Part shown: positions 16,460-25,142 of the stretch, piece by piece | Numbering within the stretch: the first letter of the stretch is position 1 | How the letters are laid out: each line of letters starts with the position of its first letter | NCBI GenBank assembly: GCA_046346845.1 | Contig: JAXMHH010000004.1 | Coordinates: 372,001 to 436,000, forward strand | From: DSSB01 sp046346845 | Lineage (GTDB): Bacteria; UBA10199; DSSB01 | DNA length: 64,000 bases | Direction of reading: 5' to 3' | Position numbers and translations under genes: made by a program | Notes under the pieces: model-generated | Database searches by the model: none | What the model was told of the DNA's origin: nothing | Seen by the model: the letters and a program-made list of their open reading frames with translations, nothing else

Positions 16460-17427
16460 GCTCGACCCCCGCGATCGTCTTGGTGGCCGGCCCCACTGCC
16501 TCGGGCAAATCCGAATTCGCGGAAAGCTTGAGCGAGCATATCGGCGGGGAGATCCTCAACGCCGACAGCCAGCAATTCTATCGAGGTTTCGATATCGGCA
16601 CTGGCAAGGTATCCCCTGAGCGCCGCCGCGCTCCGCATTGGCTCCTGGACGTGTGCGAGCCCGGGGCGCGCATGACGGCCATGGATTTTGCCCGGCGCGC
16701 GGGGGACCTGATCGCCGAGATTTCCGCGCGGGGCAAGGTGCCGATTTTGGTGGGCGGCACCGGCCTGTATTTCAAGGCCTTGCTGGAGGGGTTGGACGAG
16801 CTGCCGCCGCGGGATCCCGCCCTGCGGGCGAGCCTGCAGGAGGAGTTCCTGGTAAAGGGCGGGGAGTTCCTCCACCGGCGATTGGCCGAGCTGGACCCCC
16901 TAAGTGCCCAAGGCATTCATCCCCAAGATCCGCTGCGCCTGGTGCGCTACCTCGAGATCGCGCTGCTCACGGGGAGGCCGCCCAGCGCCCTGATGCGGCG
17001 CCACCGTCCCAGCGAATTGCGTTATCCAACCCATAGCTATTGGCTGCGCCCGGATCGGGAGGTCCTGAAGCGCCGTATCGCCGAGCGGGTCGCCGCCATG
17101 CTGAGGGAAGGGTGGTTGGAGGAGGTGCGGGGGTTGATGCAATCGGGACTCGATCTGGATCGTATCGAGAACCGGCCGATCGGCTATTCCGAATTGGCCC
17201 GGGTCGTGGAGGGCCGGCGCGAATTGGCCTCGGTTCAAGCGGAAATCGTCCGAAAGACCCAGCAATACGCCAAGCGTCAGGAGACCTTTTTCCGGGGGCT
17301 CTTTGCCCACCCGGCCTATCGCCAGGGGGGATCGGTCTTGACCGAACTGCCTCCGGAACTTATCCACAGTCAATTTCCTGATTTTAAAAGGGAAATTTCC
17401 ACAACCTCCGGCGATTTGGGACGATAA
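16456..17427 (+). CDS. miaA: tRNA dimethylallyltransferase MiaA
   Basis: MiaA transfers the dimethylallyl group to A37 of tRNAs that read codons starting with U. The 323-residue protein has the P-loop GPTASGKSE near 11-19, the DSQQFYRG substrate loop, VGGTGLYFKALLEG, and the conserved NRPIGYSEL. I start at ATG 16456 in the ATGA overlap with mutL; the frame reaches further upstream, but that part lies wholly inside mutL. The mutL-miaA order is a common bacterial arrangement. The last 27 bases overlap a degenerate copy of the alternative promoter motif. Confidence 0.96.
   Translation: MSSTPAIVLVAGPTASGKSEFAESLSEHIGGEILNADSQQFYRGFDIGTGKVSPERRRAPHWLLDVCEPGARMTAMDFARRAGDLIAEISARGKVPILVGGTGLYFKALLEGLDELPPRDPALRASLQEEFLVKGGEFLHRRLAELDPLSAQGIHPQDPLRLVRYLEIALLTGRPPSALMRRHRPSELRYPTHSYWLRPDREVLKRRIAERVAAMLREGWLEEVRGLMQSGLDLDRIENRPIGYSELARVVEGRRELASVQAEIVRKTQQYAKRQETFFRGLFAHPAYRQGGSVLTELPPELIHSQFPDFKREISTTSGDLGR
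17401..17427 (+). promoter_or_regulatory. Possible degenerate alternative-sigma-like promoter
   Basis: ACAACCTC (17401-17408), N11, GACGATAA (17420-17427), inside the 3' end of miaA. It keeps the exact spacing of the six better copies but differs in both halves. It would serve the 1714-aa gene, which starts 142 bases further on. Confidence 0.3.
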
Positions 17428-17568
17428 TTTTTCTGGGGAGACAGGGGTTTACCGATCGGGGGTACGGAGTGTTCCATAGGGTCCCGCCGTTCCGGTAAAA
17501 ACCTAGAAAATTTAGCATTTTACGTGAGCTTTCTCAGTTAGCACTCAAAGCTCTCGTGGGGCACTATC

Positions 17569-20500
17569 ATGACGCCACCAGGCGCACTTTCGGGTAAGGG
17601 CAGGCCGGACCATCCGACCTTGCCACAGGAAAACCCGCCAGATTCTTGCACGACGGTTCCGATCTTGCTTCGGGACCCGGCCGTTTTTTTGGCGGCCGCA
17701 CGCCCCCGCACAACCTTCTTTTCCGAGTCCCTGCACGGTGAAATGCTGCGGCAGGCGCTCTCGCTCCCGCACCAATCCCCCTTTTATTATTCGGCATTCT
17801 ATCGGAGCAGCCACGACCCTTCTTCCCCCTACCTGATCAAAACCGACGTCTTCCCCCGTCTGCCCATCGCCGATGCTGCCTTGAATGCGCCCTATGACCC
17901 GGAGGCCTCCCGCTATCCCCTGATTCACGAGCTCTCCCTGAACCTCCGCAGGGTCGAGGCGCTGTTCGCCGAATTGAAACGCAAGGAGGGCGAGCTGCAG
18001 AAGGCGATGCAGAAGCTGACCGAATACGCCCTCAGGCCCGCCGCGGAGCGCAGCCCCGAAAAAGACCTCGCCCTGGAACCGGAGCGGAGGAAGGTCAAAA
18101 AATACCTGCAGGACCTCCGCGTCTTGGTGGACTCCCTCAGCGACCCGATCCAGGGCCTGGAACGCTGGGCCCTGCAGAACGGCAAGGACAAGGCCGTTTC
18201 CCGGGAAGCGGCCCTCGACATGGTCTTCCGGCTGTATCGCGCCAATGAGACCGTTGCCAAGGGCCTGCCCAGTGCCGAGGTCGACCCGAGCTACGACCTG
18301 TTGCGACGCACCCAGGAGCGGCTCTTCCCAGGCTCGGTGGGGGAGGGACTGGGCTTCGGCGTGGCGGTGGTGGACATCAATGTCACCGGACCCAACGGTC
18401 TGAACCGGGAGTTGGGGGAACTCGTCTTGGACCAGACCTTTGAGGCGCTCAAGGAGCATTTTCCCGGCTCCGTCGTCTCGAAGGGCACTCGGACCAATTT
18501 CCGTATCGTCAATCCCGACGGCAAGCTCATGACCCAGGAACAGCTGTTGAAGCTGGAGGCGGATATCCACGCCCGCGTCGCCAAGCGGGTGGAGGGCAAT
18601 CCGGTGTGGCGGAATTTTATCGAGGGATACCGGGTCGGGCTCAGCGCGGGTTATTCCGAGGTCAAGTTCCATCCCGAGGAAATCGTCGTCGGGCCGCAGG
18701 GCGAGTACGAGATGGAGAGCGTCAACGCCCTGCTCAAGAAGGTCGATTACGCCTTCCGCGTGGCCGCGGCCCGGAGCCAGGAGATCGCGGGCCGGCTCAA
18801 GCAGGAGGAAGCCCAAAGGGATCCGGCCAAGGCCGAACGCGTGCACTTCGGGCAGATGGCCATCTCGGACCTCAACGGCATCCCGGAAGGCCGCTATCTC
18901 GAGCCGGGCGAGGCCGAAAACGCCAAGCGCGCGCCGGTTCGTTTGGTGCACAACATCCGCGGCTTGAGCGAGAGCTTGAAGCCTTATCGCATCCATCTCA
19001 ACACGGTGGAACGATTCGCCGAGGATCCCGGCGGAAGGCCCGAATTGCTGAAGGACGTCCTAGTCGGCTTGCAGGGGAGCCCGGGCCTGCTCGACGGGGT
19101 CGCCCAGCAGTACTACTCGGTGGCCTACGACGTCTCCCACGACATGCGCATGCCTCGCCTGGTGGAGCGCGGCTACGCCGCCGAGCGCGTGGATAACGTG
19201 ATTCGGGAGACCGGCGGCGCCCATCTGCTCTTCGTCGAGCTGGGGCAATTCTACAGCTTCGTCCGCGGTTGGCACGGCGGCAACGAGGACAAATACGTCC
19301 ACGAGCTGATCTACGAGTTCAACAAGGTCCTGATCCAGAAAAAACTGGTGCTGATGCACCCCTCCAACCAAGCGCCGCTGCTCGACGACAAGGGGCGCAT
19401 CGCCGTCGACCCCAAATGGGGGCAGTACTTCCAGCTCACCGGCCGGCACGAGGATTCGGTTTCCGGCATCAAGATCCTGCCCAGTCCCGGGACCGCCTTC
19501 CCAGTGGGCAGCGAGGTCGTGCTCGCCATGCGGGAGGGAGACGAGTTGGGCTTCGTCCTCGGCGATCGCAAGGCCGACGGCACGCCGGTCACCAAGGAGG
19601 ACATCGAAGCCGTCTTCAAGGAGTTCGACCAGATCATCCGCAAGAACTACGGCCACATGTTCATCGACGACATCGAGAAGGTGGGGGCCGAGAAGATCCG
19701 TTTTCCGAAATGGCAGCGTTTGGAGTGGCAGGAAGGCAAGGCGGGGAAGCACGTCATCGTCGAAAAGAACCTGTTGATGCACGAGGCGGATATCACCGCC
19801 GATTTCACCGGCTGGGTGGTGGACTACGAGCCCGTGGCCCAGGAAGCGGGGAGCGGGGGCGATCCCGCGTCGACGACCTCCGACGTAGTGGTGGGACGGC
19901 GGGCGCGGTGGCGGTTTTTCGAGGGCGGCGAGGTCACCAACAAGGTCTTCACGGGCGAGACCGTCCGGATCTCCGAACAGCAGGGCGCCTTGCCCTCGCT
20001 TTCCTTTCCCAAGGAATTGCTGGAGGCGGCTCCGGAGCTGCTGCACGAACCCATCCTCGCCAAGATGCAGACGCGGCTGAGCGCCGGCTACGTGTCGGTC
20101 GACCTGAAGAGCGGTGCGCAGCTCGATCCCGCGTGGAAGAAGGCCAACGACGAGTCCAAAAAATCCAAGGAAAAGGGCGGCGCTCCCTTGTTCATCGAGG
20201 TGCAGTCCGCGGTCGGTCAAAAGCCGGAGGGCCATCAGTACGACAAGACGATCTCGGGGCCCCGTACGATCGAAGTCGCCAAGTACTTCGAGGCCTACCT
20301 CAAGCCCGGTATCCCCGAGCCCGGTGAGCCCATGAGCCCCGCGCTGAAGAAATTCGTCTCGGAAGAGGGTGCGGAGCTGGCCCGCCTGATCGAGCCGCTC
20401 AAGCCCAAGAGCTTCGAGCGCCAGATCCAGAAATTGGTGAAGTCCAAGGTTTCGGACCCCAAGGCGCAGCAGCGTCTCCTTTCGGAAATCGAAGGACAAT

Positions 20501-22713
20501 TGCAAGGGAAGGGGGCGCTTCTGCAGGTCCGCGATGGCCTCGCCGCCTCCCAGCTGCTGAAACGGGAGGGCTTAAGCCTCGATTACAAGGCGGTCGGGCC
20601 CGCCCTCTGGACCGCGCTCGAGGTGGCGGATCGGGCCTTGCGCGACGGGAAGGGCAAAGACTACGTGCATGAGAACAAGGCCCGTTTCGTCAAACTCTAT
20701 GTCCAGCAGACCGGGGAGATGCCGCCGCCCGAAGTCCAGGCGGAGGCGCGGAAATTCCTCGATCCCCGTTCCGTGTTCATTCCCGAGGAGATTTTTTCCT
20801 TGGCCAAGCAGTACAAGGTGGCCCCCGAGCGGGTACCTTATATGGTGGTCGGGCTGAAGGCGGACGAATTCCGCAAACTGGGCCAGGAGGCCTTCCGCGG
20901 CATCACCTATGAAGACCTGAAAAAGCTCGCCGACAGCCCCGAGGGACAGGCCTTCCTCAACAACCCCAAAAACGCCCTATTGCTGCAGGACACCCTCCAG
21001 TCCCGCCTGGCCTTCCAGGGAGTGCCCCTGGCCACTTCAATGGCGATGGTTTTTCCCTCCGAGATGCTCTGCAAGTACCTGGCGGAAAAGATCGGGGCCG
21101 AGCGCAAGCTCTCCCGGGCGGCCATCGAAGAGCTCAAATTTGGCATGACCCTTTACATGGTGCATAGCTTGAACATCACCGCCAGCGGGGCCTGGGAGGT
21201 CGTGGCCAACCGCAGCCTGGCGGGGAAGGCTCTGGTGCGAGGCAACGCCGCGGAAGGGGTGAAGTCCCTGGCCGAGCTGCTGAAGTTCCGCCTCAACGGG
21301 GGGGTCCTGCAAGGCGGCAAGATCGCGGGGCAGGAGGTGGTCAGCGTCGGGATGAAATCCGGGCAGTCCCTCGGCAAGGCCCTGGGCGAAGGGATTTTGG
21401 AAAAATGGGGTTGGAGGACCGCCGCTGGGACCTTCAGCTGGAAGGCCGCTGCGTGGAGCGGGATGTCCGGGGTGTTCCGTGTCCCGGTCCACCTATTGAG
21501 CACGATGGGCCCGGGCTACCTCTCGGCGACCCTGTTCGACCGGGGCACGGGGATATGGCTTCGGCCCGACCATCCCGTGCGCAAGTGGGGCAGCTTCGTG
21601 GCCTTTTTCGCGCCGGACTTGCTGCGGCTCGGATTGGGCTCGACCCGCATCGCCGCCTCGCCTTTCCTGAGCCGGGCCGGCAGCCTCTTCACGAAGGTGG
21701 GCAATCGCCTGTTGGCGATCGCCGTCATGAACTACGGGTTCAAGCGCCTGATCGTCGACGATGACTATCAGTCTTGGGTCAATCGCCGCGTCACCGACCA
21801 AATTTACGATAAATACGTCTATAGCCTCAAAAGCTACAGCTGGTACGAGATGCCCTTGGCGGCGCCGCTGGCGGGACTCCGGTCGGGTGCCCGCTTTCTC
21901 GCGCCCGATGCCATGGAGTGGGCAGTCGGCCTTGACCACACGGAGGACCGCAACAAGATCCTCCAGCAGGACCTGGCGAACTCCCGGCAGATCACCCAGG
22001 GGATGGGCGAGCTTCTGCCCAAGTTGATGGCCCTGCCGAATTTCTTCCCGATCGACGATGCCGGCTCCTATAAAACCTTGGACTTCTCGGCGCTGAGCAA
22101 AGCCATCGAATTGAATCCCAAGGAGCAGGAGCTCCTGAAAAAGATGGGCGAGCAGGAAGGGGAGCTGCCCGAATCCGATTTTTCGGGAATGGCGCCGGAG
22201 CAGAGGGAAGAAAGCCTCTTGCGCATCCAGCTGTACCAGATTCAGCAGGGGGCTCGGTACCTCCTCGCGGTCAACCAAGCCGAAAACGCCTGGGCTCGCG
22301 ATTATTTCAATGCGGACGGCACCTTGATCAGCGGCAAGGGCGAGGCCCTGCTCGAGAAAGTGGCGCCGGCGAAATTCGGCGAACCCAAGGCCGTCGAGAA
22401 GATCCTCGTCTCCCGCCAGGCCATGATCGCCTTGTCCCAACTGGACGGGAAGGAACAATACTTCGGGCGAGAACTGCGCAGCCTCAGCCGGGTGGCCGGG
22501 ATCACCGACGAGAACAACAAATTCATCCTGTCGCCGGCGGTGTACGCCGCCTTGGCCCTGTATTCGACCCAGGCCAAGCAGTCCAAAGAGGAACGGGCCT
22601 TGGGTCGCGTCCAGGAGCTGGTCGCCAAGCTGCAAATCGCCTATCTCAAGGCCTCCGATTCCGACCGGAGCAAATACCTTGAGGCCCTCCGCTGCCTGGG
22701 CCAAGAGCCCTAA
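17569..22713 (+). CDS. Giant protein with two degenerate GGDEF-like domains and a hydrophobic C-terminal region, 1714 aa
   Basis: No overall family recognised. Residues about 125-250 are coiled coil. Residues about 255-405 read like a diguanylate cyclase fold: VAVVDIN, then GLNRELGELVLDQTFEAL, a signature position reading SKGTRTNFRIV (about 303), LSAGYSEV, and KKVDYAFRVAAARSQE, matching the usual D...N...G..VL, GGDEF, SxG and AD-A...AK order. A second candidate (about 545-700) has AHLLFVELGQFY and REGDELGFVLG (about 655), close to RGGDEF. The first has lost its signature. The second keeps GDE but lacks other nucleotide-binding positions, so both are probably non-catalytic. Residues about 1270-1420 contain hydrophobic helices suggesting membrane contact. 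No signal peptide. The ribosome site is unclear, so the start is uncertain. Confidence 0.82.
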   Translation: MTPPGALSGKGRPDHPTLPQENPPDSCTTVPILLRDPAVFLAAARPRTTFFSESLHGEMLRQALSLPHQSPFYYSAFYRSSHDPSSPYLIKTDVFPRLPIADAALNAPYDPEASRYPLIHELSLNLRRVEALFAELKRKEGELQKAMQKLTEYALRPAAERSPEKDLALEPERRKVKKYLQDLRVLVDSLSDPIQGLERWALQNGKDKAVSREAALDMVFRLYRANETVAKGLPSAEVDPSYDLLRRTQERLFPGSVGEGLGFGVAVVDINVTGPNGLNRELGELVLDQTFEALKEHFPGSVVSKGTRTNFRIVNPDGKLMTQEQLLKLEADIHARVAKRVEGNPVWRNFIEGYRVGLSAGYSEVKFHPEEIVVGPQGEYEMESVNALLKKVDYAFRVAAARSQEIAGRLKQEEAQRDPAKAERVHFGQMAISDLNGIPEGRYLEPGEAENAKRAPVRLVHNIRGLSESLKPYRIHLNTVERFAEDPGGRPELLKDVLVGLQGSPGLLDGVAQQYYSVAYDVSHDMRMPRLVERGYAAERVDNVIRETGGAHLLFVELGQFYSFVRGWHGGNEDKYVHELIYEFNKVLIQKKLVLMHPSNQAPLLDDKGRIAVDPKWGQYFQLTGRHEDSVSGIKILPSPGTAFPVGSEVVLAMREGDELGFVLGDRKADGTPVTKEDIEAVFKEFDQIIRKNYGHMFIDDIEKVGAEKIRFPKWQRLEWQEGKAGKHVIVEKNLLMHEADITADFTGWVVDYEPVAQEAGSGGDPASTTSDVVVGRRARWRFFEGGEVTNKVFTGETVRISEQQGALPSLSFPKELLEAAPELLHEPILAKMQTRLSAGYVSVDLKSGAQLDPAWKKANDESKKSKEKGGAPLFIEVQSAVGQKPEGHQYDKTISGPRTIEVAKYFEAYLKPGIPEPGEPMSPALKKFVSEEGAELARLIEPLKPKSFERQIQKLVKSKVSDPKAQQRLLSEIEGQLQGKGALLQVRDGLAASQLLKREGLSLDYKAVGPALWTALEVADRALRDGKGKDYVHENKARFVKLYVQQTGEMPPPEVQAEARKFLDPRSVFIPEEIFSLAKQYKVAPERVPYMVVGLKADEFRKLGQEAFRGITYEDLKKLADSPEGQAFLNNPKNALLLQDTLQSRLAFQGVPLATSMAMVFPSEMLCKYLAEKIGAERKLSRAAIEELKFGMTLYMVHSLNITASGAWEVVANRSLAGKALVRGNAAEGVKSLAELLKFRLNGGVLQGGKIAGQEVVSVGMKSGQSLGKALGEGILEKWGWRTAAGTFSWKAAAWSGMSGVFRVPVHLLSTMGPGYLSATLFDRGTGIWLRPDHPVRKWGSFVAFFAPDLLRLGLGSTRIAASPFLSRAGSLFTKVGNRLLAIAVMNYGFKRLIVDDDYQSWVNRRVTDQIYDKYVYSLKSYSWYEMPLAAPLAGLRSGARFLAPDAMEWAVGLDHTEDRNKILQQDLANSRQITQGMGELLPKLMALPNFFPIDDAGSYKTLDFSALSKAIELNPKEQELLKKMGEQEGELPESDFSGMAPEQREESLLRIQLYQIQQGARYLLAVNQAENAWARDYFNADGTLISGKGEALLEKVAPAKFGEPKAVEKILVSRQAMIALSQLDGKEQYFGRELRSLSRVAGITDENNKFILSPAVYAALALYSTQAKQSKEERALGRVQELVAKLQIAYLKASDSDRSKYLEALRCLGQEP

Positions 22714-22788
22714 AATCCCTGCAAAAATTAGGATCGGGGCCGGTGGCGACGCGATCGATCATCGCTGCGAATTCACAGGGCTTTTCCC

Positions 22789-22816
22789 TTGACAGTCCAA
22801 GGCTCTTGAGTATGAT
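22789..22816 (+). promoter_or_regulatory. Sigma-70 promoter P1 of the bc-complex operon
   Basis: TTGACA (22789-22794), 16-base spacer, TATGAT (22811-22816). The -35 is preceded by GCTTTTCCC, a sequence also found before the -35 of the radical SAM gene. Confidence 0.72.
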
Positions 22817-22846
22817 GCGCGCGCCGGTAAGAAGCGTGGGTGAATC

Positions 22847-22874
22847 TTCACAAATTGTTGAATAAATTTATATG
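22847..22874 (+). promoter_or_regulatory. Possible second promoter P2 of the bc-complex operon
   Basis: TTCACA (22847-22852), 16 bases, TATATG (22869-22874), in the most AT-rich part of the leader. Transcription from here would start near 22881, just before the palindrome at 22886. Confidence 0.4.
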
Positions 22875-22885
22875 TTTGTGGCTTT

Positions 22886-22901
22886 GTCCGAGCGCTCGGA
22901 C
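22886..22901. promoter_or_regulatory. Perfect 16-bp palindrome, operator candidate
   Basis: GTCCGAGCGCTCGGAC is fully self-complementary with no loop. It lies 38 bases before the Rieske start and immediately downstream of P2. Its position fits a dimeric repressor site controlling the respiratory operon. Confidence 0.45.
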
Positions 22902-22939
22902 GCCGCGCATCAATGCATTACTAATCTTGGGAAGGTCTC

Positions 22940-23485
22940 ATGTCAGGAGAATCGACGATTCCGGGTAGCGAGAGGATCGCCCCCAAAAAGGGCAAAGACA
23001 ATCTGTGGACCCGAAGAAATTTTCTAGGCTTCGCCGCCTGGGGCGCTTTTGGGGCCTTCATGACCGGGCTGCTGCTTTCCTTCCTGCGTTATCTCTATCC
23101 CCGAGTTCTCTTCGAACCCTCTCCCATCGTCAAGGTGGGTCGCCCCGAGGATTACATCGTCGGCGAAGTTTCCGAAAGATATAAAGAGAGCAACCGGCTT
23201 TGGATGATCCGCACCCCCGACGGCATTTATTCCCTGCTCGCCATCTGTACCCACTTGGGCTGTACCCCGCGCTGGCTGGCCACTGAAGAAAAATTCAAAT
23301 GCCCCTGCCACGGTTCGGGTTTCAAGAAGAGCGGGGTCAATTTCGAAGGTCCGGCCCCGCGCCCCCTCGAAAGGGTGAAGATCGCCTTGGATCCCGACGG
23401 TGTCATTATTGTGGACAAGTCCAAGACCTTTCGCTTCGAAAAGGGAGAGTGGGACAATCCCGACGCCTTCCTGAAACTGAGCTAG
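22940..23485 (+). CDS. Rieske iron-sulfur subunit of a quinol:cytochrome c oxidoreductase
   Basis: This 181-residue subunit carries the [2Fe-2S] cluster that takes electrons from quinol at the Qo site. Cluster ligands are visible in CTHLGC (103-108) and CPCHGSG (121-127). The N-terminus has TRRNFLG, a Tat-like twin-arginine signal, followed by the single anchor helix (about 29-49); the cluster domain is periplasmic. It is the first gene of the operon with split cytochrome b and the octaheme cytochrome, behind promoters P1 and P2 and a palindrome. Confidence 0.96.
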   Translation: MSGESTIPGSERIAPKKGKDNLWTRRNFLGFAAWGAFGAFMTGLLLSFLRYLYPRVLFEPSPIVKVGRPEDYIVGEVSERYKESNRLWMIRTPDGIYSLLAICTHLGCTPRWLATEEKFKCPCHGSGFKKSGVNFEGPAPRPLERVKIALDPDGVIIVDKSKTFRFEKGEWDNPDAFLKLS

Positions 23486-23524
23486 GGCCCGCGGCCAAAC
23501 AATCGCATCAACCCAGGACGAGTT

Positions 23525-24313
23525 ATGAAAGACAAAATCCAAGATATCCAAGAGTCGATCGTCAAGAGCCAGGCATGGAAGTCGGTCTTCCGCCATGGAT
23601 ACGCCGACACCCCGCGCAACCGCATCCTGATGATCGCCAGCAACGTCTTCCTGCACCTGCACCCGTCCAAGCTTCGCCGCCACGGGCTGACCCTGCGCTA
23701 CACCTGGTGCGCCGGCGGTCTGACCTTCTTTTTCTTCCTCGTCACTGTCGTCACCGGCGTTCTGTTGATGTTCTACTATCGTCCCGTCGCCGAATACGCC
23801 TACAACGACATGAAGTACCTCCAATTCGACATCCCCTTCGGGATGGTCACCCGGAATATGCACCGTTGGGCGGCGCACGCCATGGTCATCATGGTCATGC
23901 TGCACATGTTCCGCGTCTTCATGACGGGTTCTTACAAGCCGCCCCGCGAGTTCAACTGGGTGGTCGGCGTCCTGCTCTTGACCCTCACCTTGTTGCTTTC
24001 CTTCACGGGATACCTTTTGCCCTGGGATCAGCTGTCGATTTGGGCGGTGACGGTCGGAACCAACATGGCCCGCGCCACGCCCTTGCTGGGCCATGAAGGG
24101 CCCCTCGCCGAGCAGGTCGCCAAATTGACCGGAGTAGTCACTCCTCGGTACGACGCCCGCAGCCTTTTGACCGCCGGCACGGTGGTCGCGGCGCCGACCT
24201 TGCTCCGCTTTTACGTGTTGCACTGCATCTTCATTCCGATCATCGCCGCCCTCCTGATGATTGTGCATTTCTGGCGGGTGCGAAAAGACGGAGGCATTTC
24301 CGGACCGATGTAG
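23525..24313 (+). CDS. Cytochrome b, N-terminal (b6-like) subunit
   Basis: Membrane subunit of 262 residues holding two b haems. The four haem histidines are in place: H113 and H127 in the first helix pair (MHRWAAHAM...LHMF, 14 apart) and H233 and H248 in the second (RFYVLHC...IVHFW, 15 apart). YLLPWDQ is also present. It ends after four helices, so this is a split cytochrome b, with the rest in the next gene. The 15-residue second spacing is the one seen in b6-type proteins. It is 39 bases after the Rieske gene. Confidence 0.96.
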   Translation: MKDKIQDIQESIVKSQAWKSVFRHGYADTPRNRILMIASNVFLHLHPSKLRRHGLTLRYTWCAGGLTFFFFLVTVVTGVLLMFYYRPVAEYAYNDMKYLQFDIPFGMVTRNMHRWAAHAMVIMVMLHMFRVFMTGSYKPPREFNWVVGVLLLTLTLLLSFTGYLLPWDQLSIWAVTVGTNMARATPLLGHEGPLAEQVAKLTGVVTPRYDARSLLTAGTVVAAPTLLRFYVLHCIFIPIIAALLMIVHFWRVRKDGGISGPM

Positions 24314-24333
24314 GCCGGCAAAAGGAATGATCC

Positions 24334-25134
24334 ATGGCTGAGATTAAAGACGCTTCGGAACTCCCCGAAGTCATCGATCCTAAAACCGACAAAGTCCACA
24401 CCTGGCCGCACCTGGTCAGGATCGAGTTCATCTGCGGCGCGTTGGCCTTTATCGGCCTGCTGGTCTGGTCGCTTTTGTTGGATGCCCCCCTGGAAGAGCC
24501 GGCGGATCCCACCAAGACGCCCAATCCCTCCAAGGCCCCTTGGTACTTCCTCGGCCTGCAGGAAATGCTGGTTTATTTCGATCCCTGGATGGCCGGCGTC
24601 GTCTTGCCCTCGCTGATCATCGTCGGGCTCATGCTCATTCCCTACATCGACATCAACCCGAAAGGTAACGGCTACTATACCTGGAAAGAGCGCAAGTTCG
24701 CTGTCTTCAATTTTTGTTTCGGCTTCTTGATCCTCTGGGTGTCGCTGATCATCGTCGGTGTTTTCCTGCGCGGACCCGGCTGGAACTTCTTCGCCCCGTG
24801 GCAGGAATGGGATCCCCATAAAGTGGTGGCCCTCACCAACGTCGACTTCAATATTTTTATCGCCCAACTCACCGGGATCGACGCCCTCCGCAACCCCGTG
24901 GTGGCAGCCGTCTTCGGGCTGGCCCTGATCGGCGCCTATTATTCCCTGATCCCTATTTATTGGAAGATGAAATCCAAGACGTCCAAGGTTCTCCAGGAGC
25001 TGGGTCTCGTTCGCTACGGGATCACCGCTTTTCTCTTTTTGACGATGATGGCGCTGCCGGTCAAGATGTTGCTGCGCTGGTCCTTCAATATCAAATACAT
25101 CGTTCAACTTCCCTGGATTAACTTGAATATTTAG
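24334..25134 (+). CDS. Cytochrome b, C-terminal (subunit IV-like) subunit, extended
   Basis: This 266-residue subunit provides the remaining helices and the Qo-site loop. The PEWY-equivalent motif reads APWY (about 68-71) in NPSKAPWYFLGLQEML, so the usual glutamate is replaced by proline. From memory, this variant occurs in many menaquinol-type complexes. It is longer than plastid-type subunit IV (about 160 aa), with extra C-terminal membrane helices up to residue 265. It is 20 bases from the previous gene and eight from the next, within one operon. Confidence 0.93.
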   Translation: MAEIKDASELPEVIDPKTDKVHTWPHLVRIEFICGALAFIGLLVWSLLLDAPLEEPADPTKTPNPSKAPWYFLGLQEMLVYFDPWMAGVVLPSLIIVGLMLIPYIDINPKGNGYYTWKERKFAVFNFCFGFLILWVSLIIVGVFLRGPGWNFFAPWQEWDPHKVVALTNVDFNIFIAQLTGIDALRNPVVAAVFGLALIGAYYSLIPIYWKMKSKTSKVLQELGLVRYGITAFLFLTMMALPVKMLLRWSFNIKYIVQLPWINLNI

Positions 25135-25142
25135 GAGCCGGT

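Noticed and set aside
17428..17568. ACCGATCG near 17454 as a -10 half of the alternative motif
   Set aside because: No GCAACTTY-like half stands 11 bases upstream; the degenerate pair at 17401 fits the spacing better.
19060..22704. Long reverse-strand frames of 481 and 403 codons
   Set aside because: They lie wholly within the 1714-aa gene, have the composition of GC-rich antisense frames and no family features.
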